From positions 1,488,001 to 1,552,000 of the forward strand of contig JAHLEZ010000003.1 in NCBI GenBank assembly GCA_020726505.1: 64,000 nt of DNA. The letters are read 5' to 3'. Position 1 is the first letter of the stretch, and each line of letters starts with the position of its first letter. Source of the DNA: Leptodontidium sp. MPI-SDFR-AT-0119 (Eukaryota; Ascomycota; Leotiomycetes; Helotiales; Leptodontidiaceae). The notes under the pieces were generated by a model that saw only the letters and a list, made by a program, of their open reading frames with translations, ran no database searches and had not been told where the DNA came from. Positions 1 through 12,182 of this stretch are shown here, piece by piece. Made by a program: the position numbers and the translations under genes.

Positions 1-1610
1 TCATATCTCGCTTCTCTCTTCTTCTCCCAGACGTACCAAATCCCAACTATAATCGCTGTGACTGGTAAAGTGACAACCCAATATATCCAAAACTGGTCTG
101 AGACCTGGGCAACGCCATCGTCTGCTTGAAAGTTGAAGAATGTCATGGAGAATACGGAGGCGAGATACGCGCCAGGTAAGAAGACGGCGCCGAGGAGAGA
201 TATGATTTTCATGGCTGCGGAATCTCGTTTGCTGGAATGGGCGAGCTTGCGTTGCTCACCGGCCATTTTGAAGTTCAATTTGCTCTCTTTTTGGGCAATG
301 ATGTTGTAGAGCTGTTCTTGTAAGTTTGCAATCCATGATCCACGGATATGAGAACTTACAGCACTTCTTTGAATCTCTAACCGCTGCAAAGTGGTATGGG
401 CGTAGCTGTCGATACCCTGCAACTTCACCCTATAAAAATCCAATCTGGCGAGCATACTAGCTTGCAGTGCCTTCATGGACTTCTCCTTTCTCTGATGTGG
501 CAATGCATCGTAGAATTTCTTCATCGCCACCTCAATGCCTCTCAAGATCTCGAGATACGCCTTCGGTCTCTTCCATAATACCTGGCTATGGCACTCCACC
601 AAGTCTCTGTTGACGGCGTCAAGATCCACGACTCCTTCCTTCACATACCCTTCTCTCTCCTCGATCTCGCTACGCATGCTCACAGCATGTTCTAATCTTC
701 TGAGCCAATCACGTGCGTCTCGTTGCTTGATATCTGTCTTGAAGGACACATCGTGGGAGAAGATGATGATGGGGAGGAGCATAGGGTGTCCGACCTGTAG
801 CACGCATTCTTTGAGATGTTTGATGCACTCGACGATATCAGAGGAGGGTGTCCCTTTGGCGAAACCGGTCGTGATCCCATTATTGACATCGTGAGAGAGC
901 ATAAGCTCCCACCCGCGAGTGTACCCTTTCTTTCGAACATCGCTTTTTCGGTATACGATTTCTAGATCCAGTCAGATACTGTTGTTGGAGGCACAAAGCC
1001 GAGATGGGGAATATACGAAGGTGGGGATTCTCCTCATCCTGATCCCAGGCAGCCCAGAAAAATGGACCAACTGCACTTGTGCTCTCGATCGCTCGGTATG
1101 GAAGGTTCAGAGTTACTACCATCGACTTGTATACTTCTGGCTTTAGACTGATAACGTGCGGTGTGAAGGTTTCCGGATGCTGAGCATTCTGCTGGAGACT
1201 TGGCAAAGTCAGCGTCTCGTCCGGGGAATTCTCAAATTCATCCCAACCCCAAGCTCTCGGAATACTCACATTAATCGCATTCCCGCCAACTGTACCACTC
1301 CATGGGGAAGCTTCGGAGGAGCAAATGCGCCCTATATATTGCCCCAAATCAGTTTCTTGAATCTCGGCTTGCGATGGCGCATATTCCGCAAATTCGTACC
1401 CTGCGGTTGAGATAATTCTCGAATTCGTCTGGTGTCAGTGGATGCTCCTCGACGGTGTTGAAAGATGCATCCTGCCATAATTGTCAGCTACTTGGGTACA
1501 TTCCAGTTCAATTGAGCACCCACTGAGTACGAGAAGAGCTCAAGGTACGTCGTCGCCTCCGAGACATTCTTGCACCGATCCACGTTCGCTTTAAACATAT
1601 AATCGTCCAT
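1..1610 (-). CDS. CorA-like two-helix membrane protein, C-terminal end cut by the window edge
   Basis: Three exons, with introns at 962-1016 and 1429-1499, restore one frame of about 494 visible codons from the ATG at 1610. The middle part has a WDQDEENPHL stretch that splices into a KSDVRKKGYTRGWELMLSHD segment; I recall this block from a large fungal family of CorA-like proteins. After a long helical region come two membrane helices. The first contains LGAVFLPGAYLASVFSMTFF, and the second follows FWIYWVVTLPV. The fold matches the CorA metal-transporter family, but the GMN pore motif of true Mg2+ CorA channels is not seen, so ion transport is not certain. These proteins are often fused or linked to signalling domains in fungi. 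The gene is divergent from the LMBR1-domain gene to its right. Splice sites are inferred from frame and family resemblance. Confidence 0.75.
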
Positions 1611-2494
1611 AGCTGTGATCTGGACGCAAGTGCATGTTCCTCAATCGATCGTCCAGGTCTCTCAACAGTTAACAAAGCGCAGGAAATCAGCAGTTCGCGA
1701 GAGGAGCAGTAGCACGCAGGAGAGTCATGATTAGAAAAGAGGAAGTGAGGTCAAGAGCGAGAGCGAGAGCGACATCCAGAACACACACTACTCGGCGTAC
1801 TGCATCGCCCGTATATTTATGCAGCAGCCCGCTGCCACCTGTAAGCCCAACCCCGCCAAAAAGCCGTGAGGTCTTTTATTTGCTCGGAAAGCCTGTTAAT
1901 CCTGTGATGGCGGGGCCGATACGGTCACTGCTGTGCGAGGCTGGGGATGGGGGCATGGCCAGGGAGTTGATTGGGATCTGGTACGATAAAAAACGGGCTG
2001 GTCCGCAAGAAGATGTCCAGAATCTTGAGTATGAAATTGGGGAGAGATGGGGAGATTCCGGTCACCGAATGAAATGTCTTGCATTGCACTGGCAGCACTG
2101 TGTGTGTGTATTTTATTTTGTGACTTCTGGTGAAATGCTGCCTCGAATGTTACGAAGAAAGCCACGAAAGCAGAGCAAACTGAACTTCCAAGAGAGAGGT
2201 AAGTAAACCTTACTATACTAATGATACCAGATATGAAAAGGAACACATTACTTGTACCGATTTGCATGATTCATATCTACTTCCTTACTTCACTGTGCAC
2301 CCCGCGAGTCAACGGAAATATTCCACAAGTTCTCTCTCATTGGGCGCCTGGAACTCGGCTCAGCTCAGTCAGCACGATGACGAAGAGTTTCAAGGCGGCG
2401 GCGCATCTCCAGATCCCAAAACATCACATTTCGAACGAGAAATCAGGGAACCCTCAACGCCAAATTCAATGGGATCTTTCGCTTTGAACCTACG
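1611..2494. promoter_or_regulatory. Divergent promoter region between the CorA-like and LMBR1-domain genes
   Basis: This 884-base gap separates two start codons that point away from each other. It has open frames up to 159 codons but they are Arg/Ser/Thr-rich, have no family resemblance and overlap on both strands. An AT-rich TATA-like stretch on the minus strand (1811-1822) lies about 200 bases upstream of the CorA-like start. No other clear element was found. Confidence 0.4.
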
Positions 2495-4619
2495 ATGATG
2501 GATATCACAACAAAGGCTGCTTCGCCGGTGGGCTCGGAGATATTTACAGTCGTCGCCCTGCTGGTTATTAGTTTGGGAGTTCTGTTACTGTTGCGCCATT
2601 ACCTACCACTCCGAACGACACCAGCCTACCTTCTCGTTCCCATCTTCTTCGCGCTTGGGTTGCCAGCTAGTATTATACTGCTTGTGCCGATAGATCTCGC
2701 CTCCAGCGCAAGGAGTCAAGATGCTGGAAGTCGAGGAATTTGGCTGCCAGACCGGCTGCTTCTGGTTGGCTGGAGGATCTCATACTGGCTAACTTTTGCC
2801 TTGACCTGGTAGGCCACCACTGTTTCGAGTTTGGCAGACAACTTCTAACGCAACTTACAGGTTCATCCTACCGATCCTGGCAGAATACGCAGACGCTGGA
2901 TACAGAGACCCGAAAGGACGGCTACTCTTCTCACTAAGAGCAAATGCTCAATATCAAGCACTTTTATTTGGAGCCGGTATCATCGGGATGGTCTATGTTT
3001 TCATCACACAAACAGCCTCGTTCGGCTCGCTGAAAGCAACCGTGATGGCGCTGGCATACTGCTGGGGTTTGATGTTGGCAATATACCTCATGGGACACGG
3101 ATTAGTAGCCTTGCCCAGAAAGCTTTTCAGAAATGCAAGCATTAGTGGAAAGCTAAAACGGACACAAGCCACGGCTGCGAAGATTCACGAGAAAATGGAA
3201 GATGCGATTCAAAATCTGGAAGATTATGAAGCCCAGGTTGCGGAACTGGCCCAGAGGAAGACCGGATCAGCCAGCAAATTCAAGGATTGGATAGAGGAGC
3301 TTGCGGACGATTCACATCTCCCAGAATCTCGACCGAGAACTTTGACTCGGCGTATGTCTGTCCCCAGGGTCAACGTACCGAACGTTATCACGGAACGGTA
3401 CTTAGCAGAGCTAAGCCGGCAGCTTAACAGAGCGCGCCACAGCCGTGCACGGTATCTTGATGAATGGGACCGCTTACTGCATGATGCCGTTGAGACCCAG
3501 GCAATCCTCGACTCTGCTGGGTCTAAGAAGATAGAGATTGGACAGTCATCTCCAGATGCACCTCTGCTAGACCGACTTACCATTTTGACGCCGTATACAC
3601 GGTATCTGTACCGCTACTTCTTTCTTCCGTATATGAGGATCGGTCTAGGCATATTCTTGTCATTTGCGTCATTCTGTATCATTTGGTCGGAAGTCATCAA
3701 GTCAATAAACCCGCTCCTATCGATCATCGCCGTTACGGTCGTCCACCATCCAACGAGTGAGCGGGGCCAGATTGGATTTGCTGGTCAGGTCATTGCGGCT
3801 TGCTGGATCTTGTACATGTGCGTAGCAGCACTGACTTCCCTCACCGAGGTAAAAGTGTGGCGTGGAAGGGCCTTGGTGAAGAGAAACACCCATGGAGAAA
3901 GTGCAATGTGGTATGCGATGCAAGTCGCAAAGCTATCCGTACCATTGTCTTTCAATTTCTTGACCTTCCTGGCTCCGGATATATACAAGGACACAGTGTT
4001 CTTCAGCTTCCTGGGACAGCTTATCCAGTTGACCGATTTAGGAGCGTGGTTCGACTGGCTGTTTCCAACCTTCATCCTCATTCCTGTTTGTGCAACTCTC
4101 TTCAACCTCTATGGGAAGGTGAAGAATTGTATCGGATATGGTGGAGTTATCGACGATGATGACGAAGAGGAGAATGAATCTGGGTACGGTACTGGGTCGT
4201 GGCGCGAGGGTCGAGACTTGATCGAGCGAGAACTGCAGGGCCACTCTTCCCTGGGAAACCTTGCAGCGGAGCGACACCACGTCCCGAACAACCCCAACAA
4301 CCGGGCTGCACCGACGGTTTCAGTGCCTCCAGCCCAAAGGCGTGCTTTAGGGCAGGCATCGGCATCGAGGCCAAACATTGACCCTCAACAGCGCGAAACA
4401 GCACCAGAAGACGAGAATTTCTTTGAGGCGTTTGGACACAGAGTCAGAAATACCTTCGATACAGTCCAAACGCCAAAATGGTTCCAGAACGTTGGAGAAG
4501 GAATTAAACGACCCAAATGGATGGGTGGAGATGGCGATAGGGCAGAACCGAGTCGAAGTGGTAGCGATTTCACTCGCTGGTTTGCTGGTGGCAGGTCTGA
4601 AGGCCAGGTACGATTATAG
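2495..4619 (+). CDS. LMBR1-domain integral membrane protein (LMBRD2-like)
   Basis: Two exons, joined across an intron at 2809-2860, give 690 residues, close to the length of animal LMBRD2. The N-terminal half has hydrophobic segments near residues 15-33, 43-62 and 88-110, then more after the splice. WRISYWLTFALTW followed by FILPILAEYADAGY matches the LMBR1 family block. A cytosolic charged, coiled-coil-like stretch follows (about residues 195-320), then a second set of membrane helices at about 350-530. The tail from about residue 535 is hydrophilic and disordered, with an acidic DDDDEEE run. The family includes lipocalin-receptor-like and GPCR-associated membrane proteins; the cell role in fungi is poorly defined. 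Two ATGs sit in tandem at the start; the first is used. The gene converges on the EF-hand gene. Confidence 0.88.
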
Positions 4620-5119
4620 ATGTGTTTAGTTATTTTCATGGCATAGCGGGTGGAGTTTTCTAAGGGGGGGTTGTCGCTGTAGCAATAGGTTGAATGGTAC
4701 CGCGTAGACTTCTTATACTAGTATGTGTACACCTAATACCGTAATCGGAATTAGAGATGTTATCCTGTTTTTGATATTAAAGTTAGATGTTTCTTGGTTC
4801 ATTACAGACTTGTGAGAACAAGTTTTACATTCGAAAGCTCTTTCTCCATTGCAAATACTGAAAATGGAAAGACAAAATTATGCATGGGGGGAGGGGGTTG
4901 GTTACCTACTGCCGAACAATCAACAGAGAAAGTTGAATGTTTCTGAATCCTTTTCAGACATCCAGAGACACAGAAGCTGGTTCTCGGTAGAATGAGCATC
5001 GTAATCTGGGGGTCTGGTATTACTTTGCCTCCCTGTAAGTATTCAATTTGTGTGTTTACTGACCCCTTCCCTTCATTAATCATAACTCCATATCCATACA
5101 CTGGGACCCTCCCAATTCC
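4620..5119. other. Intergenic, between convergent 3' ends
   Basis: This stretch is AT-rich and lies between the stop codons of the LMBR1-domain gene and the EF-hand gene. It probably holds both 3' untranslated regions. It has a run of G at 4886-4898. I see no gene. Confidence 0.6.
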
Positions 5120-6027
5120 TCAGTCATCACTTCCTTTCTCACTCTTCCCATCCGAGCTCGCCCCTCCAGCAACACCAGCCACGAATTCCTGATACTTGAA
5201 TACCTCCCCCCTCTTCCCCAATCCGCTGGCATGCTTTCCAAACGCCCTTCTACCAGTGAACCCGCTCATAACTCTATCGATTTCCCGTTCCGTCAACGCT
5301 GTATCTCCCGGGTCAGGAGTTGTGTGCAGCAGGGCATCTCTCAGCTCCGCCAGATCGACCTGTCCGCTATCATCTTCGTCGAATGCAGAGAAAGCGGAAA
5401 GGAGTTCCGCGGAAGGACTGAGCGCTGCTAATTGTACAGCCAGAGAATTGAGAAACGTGGGGAGAGTGACTGTTTGAGATGTGGATGGTGGGAAGAATAC
5501 CGTGATATCTGACGCATTTGCTGAGAGACCTAGTTCCATTCATTAATATAGCCCATGACAATATCAGTCTTCTGCTTACCCAATTGTGTCAACATATCCG
5601 CAACATCCTCTCGCCCAACCTGTCCATCGCTATTCCTATCCAGTATCTGAAATCCCTCACGTAGCTCCCTGACCTGCGCTGGTTGTAATTTCGAAAGCGC
5701 ATTATTATCGCCAGTATTTCTCGCGGTCAACATTCCCCCAAATCCTGGGCTTGCCGCACCCCGCGTTGGTGAAGCTTCTCTTCCTCGGTGCGCAGGCGCA
5801 AGACCTCTCGGGGTCCATGTACCTGTCTCCGTATCTGTAGTTGGAGTAGAGCTACGTGCTAGTCTCGAGGGCGTCGTTGTTGTGGCTGTAGCCATTTTTG
5901 TGGGTGAGGGATTCGGCGTTGATTGTCGCAGAGGCGATGGGGATGTAGGATTGCTCTCTGGACGTCTGAAGGGGGATGATCGCGGAGAGTTGTAGGAGAG
6001 GGGAGATGGTTTGTACGAGGTAGCCAT
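5120..6027 (-). CDS. EF-hand protein resembling myosin II regulatory light chain
   Basis: Two exons with an intron at 5530-5579 encode 285 residues. The first 110 or so residues are Ser/Pro/Thr-rich and disordered. The calmodulin-like part follows. EF-hand loop DRNSDGQVGRED lies at residues 130-141, and DEDDSGQVDLAE lies at 200-211 with the expected calcium ligands. The linker between them has lost a usable loop, as in light chains. The long disordered head plus one good loop per lobe resembles fungal regulatory light chains of type II myosin (Rlc1), which act at the cytokinetic ring. It could also be another calmodulin-family protein. The start is the first ATG of the long frame. The gene is divergent from Afi1. 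Confidence 0.75.
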
Positions 6028-6854
6028 GGTTTAGGTTGGGTAGATTGACGCTGCTGTGGGGGAAGTCGCGATGCAAGGTTGGTTGGACTTTCTGATGTTG
6101 TGCTTTCAGCAAGCAGCAAGCGACCCCAAGATTCGAAAGACCTGGCTGGATTGAAAAGATTTCGCCGGTTGTATCAAGACAAATGAGAACAATATATGAC
6201 CAAATGTTGAGGCAAGTGTGTTTAAGCACTTTGTAGATTTTCAAATGTTCAGTAGCTACAAAGCAGAGCAGGGAGTTGGAGTTCGATTGTTGTGTTTAGC
6301 TTCAATCCAGCCAGTGCCCAAGGCCAAGTAAACAAACAATCACAAGGCTGGATTTCGTCAAGGTCCGCTTGCTTAGTCAAGCCTTCACTCCAGTCCAGCT
6401 CAACAGCTCGAATGCTATTGGTGAGTGAGGGAGGCTTCCCGTCAGGGGTAAACTTGGCGGATGAGGATCTTCCAATTGTCCACCAGCCCGCCCTTTCCAG
6501 CGCTTTGCAGCCCCTTTTCTTTTCACTGCCGTGCGACTTTCTTTCAAGGAGTGACCGTGGCCGTCTACCCATCTATCTGCCTATGCAGCATCCCGTCTTC
6601 AATTAATGTAAAAGTTGTCAAAAAGCCAGGAGACTCGCGATACTGTTGTATTGCCTCTCCTCCGCTTAGCCCCTACCACTTCCTTACCGCTCCGCCCTCT
6701 GGTATCCTTCCCTTCACATCCCTTCCTCCTCACACATGCACGAGCACGCACGGTTCCTCCTCCAATGCTTGCCGGAACCTTGTCGCAGCCAAAAGTGGAG
6801 CTGTCACAGATTATTGCCCTACTGTATTAATGTCCCGAGGGGATACCAGCGATA
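6028..6854. promoter_or_regulatory. Divergent promoter region between the EF-hand gene and AFI1
   Basis: This 827-base gap lies between two divergent start codons. It contains pyrimidine-rich runs just upstream of AFI1 (6640-6760), common in fungal promoters. Short open frames here look like chance frames. No defined element was recognised. Confidence 0.4.
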
Positions 6855-9510
6855 ATGGCTTCCTCATATACTACCCCAATCTACAAAATCAGGGACCTTC
6901 ATATTCCACGGCCCGCCATGCAGCGTCCAACCACCAGAGGCACAACCGGGACAACCGACACCAGGGATTCCAATGGTAGCATCGGTGCTGGAGGAGCCCG
7001 AAGAACGTCGCTGTCCTCCTTTCCCTCCTCAAGATCTCCCAGCGCCATGTCTCGACATTCCAGACCTTCGAGATCTCCCAATCCGCCAATGATGGATACT
7101 GATCGAACTTCAAATCCCAGCTCGAATTCGAAAACACCCTCGAGCGGGGTCTCTTCGCAGCACTCCTCACTGTCTGCGCCGAAGCGGTATAATCCAGACG
7201 CCCATCCGAGGAGGAAGCTCAGGTCCCAGTACCCACGCGGGGAGGCAGAAAATCATGTTGAGTATATTCTGGTGGCTTCATTCGATATAGACAAGGGGCC
7301 CATAATGGAACACCAGTATCCTGTTGCAATCACTGGAGATGAGCACATGCTGGCAGAGTTGATGTTGCCTGACCAGGCGCATGTGCGGAATCAGGACTGG
7401 ACAATATTTTTCCTGCATAAGGACACAAGTCAAGAGGAAGAGGAGGCGGAGATGAAAGAGGAGAGAAAAAGGAGACGACAACGTAGGAAAGACAGAGCGG
7501 CTGGGTTACTAGCTCCCGAAGACGATGATTCGGCTGAAGAAGACGACGAAGAGGACCTCGACAGTGAGGATTCGGATGACAGTGAGCCAGAGGGAGGCGA
7601 AGGTCCGCCACTGATTTACGTCTTGAATCTGGTTAATACGAAGCAAGACAAGACTGCCAAAAGAGGGGCAGTAGTGAAGGCTATGGCCATATGCACGCGG
7701 CATCCTTTCTTACATATATATAAGGTTCGTGCAGATCAATGCCCTACGTGACTTTATCTGACAAACGAGTAGCCACTATTATTGCTAGCCCTGGAGGAAT
7801 ATTTCAAGTCACCACACCCTGCGACGCTGGCGTTGCTATACGAAGCAGTAAACACTATGGACCTATCACTGATGCCGAGACTAAGTCTCCTGGAACGATA
7901 TCTTTTACAAGCAAGTGATAACAAGGATTTGTTTGTCGAGAAGTTCGAGCAAATGATCCAAATGCGAATGGCGGAGGATAGAGGAGAGGTTCCAGAGGGT
8001 GCAGCCGCAATGTCTGAAAGTCCCGAGAGGCGAATGGACCTCACTCGAAATGGGACGAAAGCTCATGTGGTTGCTCATTCAATGTATTCGGTACCACGGG
8101 ACACCCACGAATTTGAGACGAAAGTAATGTATAATGGAATCCCGATACCAATCAAGGTCCCGGTAGCGGTCTCGCCAGAGACTGTTGGAGACTTCTCACT
8201 GATCAAGCTCATCCAAACCTTTGGAGAAACTCACGCGAAGTCGCCGCAACCGTTTGCGTTACATCCACATCTGACAACAAGCGGCGCGTACACTCATCCA
8301 ATTATCGTCTTGGCAAATGCCATGTTGACACAAAAACGAGTCATTTTCCTTGGTCACAACCGTCCGTCTGGAGAAGTGGCTGAGGCTGTTCTTGCAGCCT
8401 GTGCGTTGGCCTCAGGGGGCATTCTTCGCGGCTTTACTCGCCATGCATTTCCCTACACTGATTTGAGTAAGATTGATGACCTTTTGAAGGTTCCTGGATT
8501 CATCGCGGGTGTCACAAACCCTACCTTCGAGAACCATCCAGAGTGGTGGGATCTTCTGTGCGACTTGCCAACAGGCCGGATGAAAATTAGCAACCGAATC
8601 GAGGGAGCGCCTTTGACCGAAGGTCTTGCCCAGTTCCAATCGCAGAATCCTGGCTATGCGAATCTCGTCAATGCCTCATCGTCGGCAAATTCAGCGACTG
8701 ACCCCACGGGAGACACAGCTTTCATGGGGGACGTCCTCCGAAGTGTTGCTGCTAGACACGGCGAAGGCGTGATTCGTGCTAAGTGGCGAGACTGGGTCGA
8801 GAAATTTACTCGTGTCTCGGCAGCGTTTGAAGAAACTGTCTATGGAGCCAGTGCCTTGTACATTGGGGTAGAAGAGGCAGAGCCCGGAAACGAGAACGTC
8901 TCTGGCCATGGGTACGTCTGGCCCGACGAACCTGCGAAGTTGCGAGAGTTGGCTGGTGGTGTACACCGAATTGAAGGTTGGAGGAATACTCGAAGCTACT
9001 TCAGCTTTAAACAGGTGAGTACCTTGAATTATGTGCGACAAGAACAAAACTGACATTTCCTAGGACATCGCCCAACTCTACAATTTTAGGCCTCTGAAAG
9101 CACTGGATCTTCATCACTTGCATGACCGACTGCGAATGACTAAATTAACCCCAAGCACAAGTCGAGAAATCTATTTGGCACTTTCCAAATACACACACTC
9201 ATACGATGAGATTTGCCAGCTCCTCACAGTTGCACCTGAGTCTCACGCCGGCCTCTTTTACGTAGCATTGGGATTGTTCCACAAAGACAAAGATGTGAGA
9301 TTAAGGGTTGTTGACTTACTAGAGAGAATAAGCGAGCATGAGGCAGGACGGCATTGGTGGAAAGCCCTGAGCCGCTTTGAGAAGCTGGCATACTACCGGA
9401 TTCGAAGAGAAGCTGAAGCTGAGACGAGAAGCAAGACGGGCGAGAATGGGGACATGCTACAGTCTCTTCCCAATGGACAGTCATTGATGACAGAAAAACG
9501 AATAAGCTGA
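6855..9510 (+). CDS. AFI1: Afi1/SPA-domain protein, Arf-linked polarity and trafficking factor
   Basis: Three exons, with introns at 7725-7772 and 9015-9063, encode 852 residues. Residues 1-130 are Ser/Arg/Pro-rich and disordered. From residue 136, [20 protein letters not shown] is the signature of the Afi1 N-terminal domain that docks on the small GTPase Arf3. An insert of charged residues ([16 protein letters not shown], then an acidic run) interrupts the domain near residues 205-250. The second exon carries the DENN-like SPA region (stabilisation of polarity axis), including a [20 protein letters not shown] block. In yeast, Afi1 binds Arf3 at the cell cortex and helps set polarity. The start is the first ATG in frame with good downstream coding. 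It converges on the S-formylglutathione hydrolase gene, with 266 bases between stops. Confidence 0.9.
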
Positions 9511-9776
9511 GCTATTTGAGCATCACAACAGTTACGAATTACGAGGCTACGATTCCTCTTGGTGTTGCTGAGCAACAAGGCATTTACAAAGATACCCACA
9601 AGCATGTGCAGACCGAGAGATGGCACTTCACGGCGGTCATGAGAGATGAGACGAGTCAGGGGTTGGAAGGGACGAATAAGTTCATGGTGTGTCTATAGCT
9701 TTTGTCTCGAGGCCGAGTTGCTTCTATGAATATGAGCCTAGCTACAAGTGAGAGCATACAGGGATGGAAAGGCCTA

Positions 9777-10759
9777 CTATGCAAGCAGATATTTCGCCGC
9801 ATAATTGACATGGTCCGTCGCGAAAGTCGAGATGAAAAAGTACGAGTGATCATACCCCTACTCCAAAGTCAGCAACTCGCTCCATATCTCAACAATGCAA
9901 ATAGAAAGGTAACTCACATCCTGATATCTAACTTCCAATCCCTTCTTTCCACTCATCTCCGCTGCCTCCACCAAATTCTCGGGCAACAGCTGCTTCTGCT
10001 TGTAAAAATTATCACCAGTGCCCACATCCACCAACGCCTCAAACTCTCCCTTCCAACCCTTGACCAACTCGGTTGCATCGTGCTTCTTCCACTGCTCCCT
10101 ATCCTCCCCAAGGTACCCCTTAAACGCCTTCTCGCCCCATGGGCAGTTGCTCGGGTTCGAGATTGGCGCGAAAGCGCTGACGCTCTTGTACATGCCAGGA
10201 TTCTTCAAGAAGAGAGTCAGGGCGCCGTGACCGCCCATACTGTGGCCTGTGATGGAGACGCGCGTGGAGTCTAGCTCTAGGAAAGAGGAGAAGAGCGCCT
10301 TGGGGAGTTCGGATGTGATGTACGATTCCATCTTGTAGTTCGTGGACCAGGGCGAGGCTGTTGCGTCGATGTAGAATCCGGCGCCGCTGCCGAAGTCGTA
10401 TGCGTCGTCTTCGCCAGCGATTTTGAGTCCTCCTGTAAGGCCATTGTTTAGTCTTGCTGTTCTTACAGTTGTGATCTGGATATTACATGAAGTATAGACG
10501 TACTCGGGGATGTATCTGGGTAAACAATAGCTATTCCCTTCTGACTGGCACCGTATTGGAAGAAGCCCTTCTCGGCGCAATTGTCGCCAGTACAAGTCAG
10601 ACCAGAGAGGTAGAACAGAACTGGGATCTTGCCGCTGCCTGCGTTAGGTGGGAGGTACAGATTCAGAGCCATTTCGCAGCCAGTTGTTGACGCATCGTGG
10701 GTGAGCTTCAAGAGCTTGCCTCCAAATGAGGCGATGGTTGCTGTGGTTTTGAAAGACAT
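9777..10759 (-). CDS. S-formylglutathione hydrolase (esterase D family)
   Basis: Three exons, with introns at 9858-9917 and 10433-10503, encode 283 residues, the normal family length. The enzyme splits S-formylglutathione into formate and glutathione, the second step of glutathione-dependent formaldehyde removal, in the cytosol. The nucleophile motif GHSMGGHG puts the serine at residue 150; Asp226 (in GTGDNF) and His261 (in GYDHSYFF) complete the triad. FYLSGLTCTGDNCAEKGFFQ near residue 50 is the usual oxyanion/substrate block. I chose the MSFKTTATIASFGG start because homologs begin there; an in-frame ATG 19 codons upstream (10816) is the alternative. No peroxisomal signal was seen; the protein ends in YLLA. 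Confidence 0.93.
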
Positions 10760-11252
10760 GTTCGTATCGTTTAGGAGTATATTGAGTTTCGAATTTGACG
10801 ATTGAGAGGAATTCAAGAGGGAAAATGGGGGGAAGTGTTATCCTTTAGTGTTTTGAAGCTTCGAATGCTCTATCTGTATGACGTTTTAGGCTTTATGGCC
10901 CCTCAATGCCCCGCTGTAGTGGTTGGCGCCATGGATTCTACATCCCTGTTCGGCACTGAAACCCTTCCCAGGCGGAGATATCCCGGTGTTGATTTGCGAC
11001 TTTCGGAATCTTTTTTCTTTGGGACCGCGTACTTACTGGAAGAGTACTTGTGCATTGTGCATCTAAAGGATGCGGGGAAGTTCGAAGAGGAAAAGGCCAT
11101 TTCGTACCGACTTCATTGCTATTCTTATAGGCACCGCCAGATATCACCCTACCAAACGCCATTTTTTACGCCAAATCCGGCACCATTCCAATGCAGAAGC
11201 CTCAATATCAAAGTCTCAACCACCTCCCAACCCATGGAAATCCGCAAAGCCG
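10760..11252. other. Intergenic, upstream of S-formylglutathione hydrolase and downstream of RPB6
   Basis: Both flanking genes are on the minus strand. The gap would hold the hydrolase promoter and the RPB6 3' region. Open frames on both strands overlap each other and lack family resemblance. Nothing else was seen. Confidence 0.5.
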
Positions 11253-11928
11253 CTACTGGAGAAGTTCCTCGCAGGTCCAGTCCTCGTACCTGGTCTACTG
11301 TCAGCATTGTGTAGGTTGTAATGATTCCAGAAACACTCACATGCCATCGGGCATATATCTCCGTACAATCAAGGGGATCTTCTTCTCTCTCAACTCCTTG
11401 ATTGCAATTTGCAATGGATCAGTTTCCCCCTCCAAATCAACCAGAACCGGCGCGTTCATGCTATAAACACAGCCTGTTAGCAGAGTCCTAAAGGAGCCCA
11501 TAACCTTCTCTCGAGGACAGTGAATACACACCTGATCTGCAATGCCCGGGTTCCCAGAATTCTGGCTCTCTCGTACTTGGTCATGTATGGTGTAGTAGTC
11601 CGCTTGTCATGGGGTATCTTCTTGTCCTTTGGCGTCTTGTCTTTGTGCGATCTGTTTGCCTTTGCTGCTGGATCACCAGAGGATATGATTCCCATTCCAT
11701 TGTCCCCCGTCGCTAGAAGTTGATCTGGGTTCTGACTGGCGTTCACATCATCCACCACGTTGTGCTCCTCATATGGATCTTCGGGCTCAATGGGATCAAA
11801 GTCGGGCTCGTCGTTGTCGTAGGGTGGCGAGAAGCTGGATATGTTCAACAATATGTCCTTGAAAGAGCTTGCGCCTCTTCAGTGTCTGTGACTTACCCGC
11901 CATCACCCATACCCTCATCATCAGACAT
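11253..11928 (-). CDS. RPB6: RNA polymerase I/II/III shared subunit RPB6 (ABC23)
   Basis: Four exons with introns at 11290-11340, 11461-11531 and 11835-11896 encode 163 residues (yeast: 155). The first exon is only 32 bases and gives [11 protein letters not shown]. An acidic N-terminal half precedes the conserved core: [20 protein letters not shown], then [17 protein letters not shown], and the C-terminal [13 protein letters not shown]6 is a small subunit common to all three nuclear RNA polymerases and stabilises clamp-side assembly. All splice junctions keep frame and recover the family sequence. The divergent neighbour is TFIIIA, a polymerase III factor, so the shared promoter may coordinate them. 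Confidence 0.97.
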
Positions 11929-12182
11929 GGCTACTAAAAGAGCCGCGAAGTCCTCGAGAAGGTGTTAGATGTTGAAAATCTTGTTGGAGGCTATTTGCGA
12001 CGAGTTGTTGTGACCTTCAGCTGCTGCAAAGAAATTGTTCGCCAGGCCTCAAATCAATCAAAGTACTAGCGCTAAATAATTTAAGGTTTAGCGTGAACGC
12101 CCCACACTAAACCCTCTGAAATATATTTCAAGGTCACCTCAAATCTTTTTCGAGGTAAGCAAAGCGACAATCATTGTTTCTA
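11929..12182. promoter_or_regulatory. Shared bidirectional promoter of RPB6 and TFIIIA with an inverted repeat
   Basis: Only 254 bases separate the two start codons. At its centre, GGTTTAGCGTG (12085-12095) is mirrored by CACACTAAACC (12103-12113) with one mismatch and a 7-base spacer. The right arm runs into AAACCCT, which resembles the Tbf1/telobox core used by ribosomal and related genes in many fungi. That the repeat binds a factor is inference. Confidence 0.55.

Noticed and set aside
1727..2206. 159-codon plus-strand frame
   Set aside because: Arg/Ser/Thr-rich composition, overlap with another frame on the minus strand and promoter-like position; no family resemblance.
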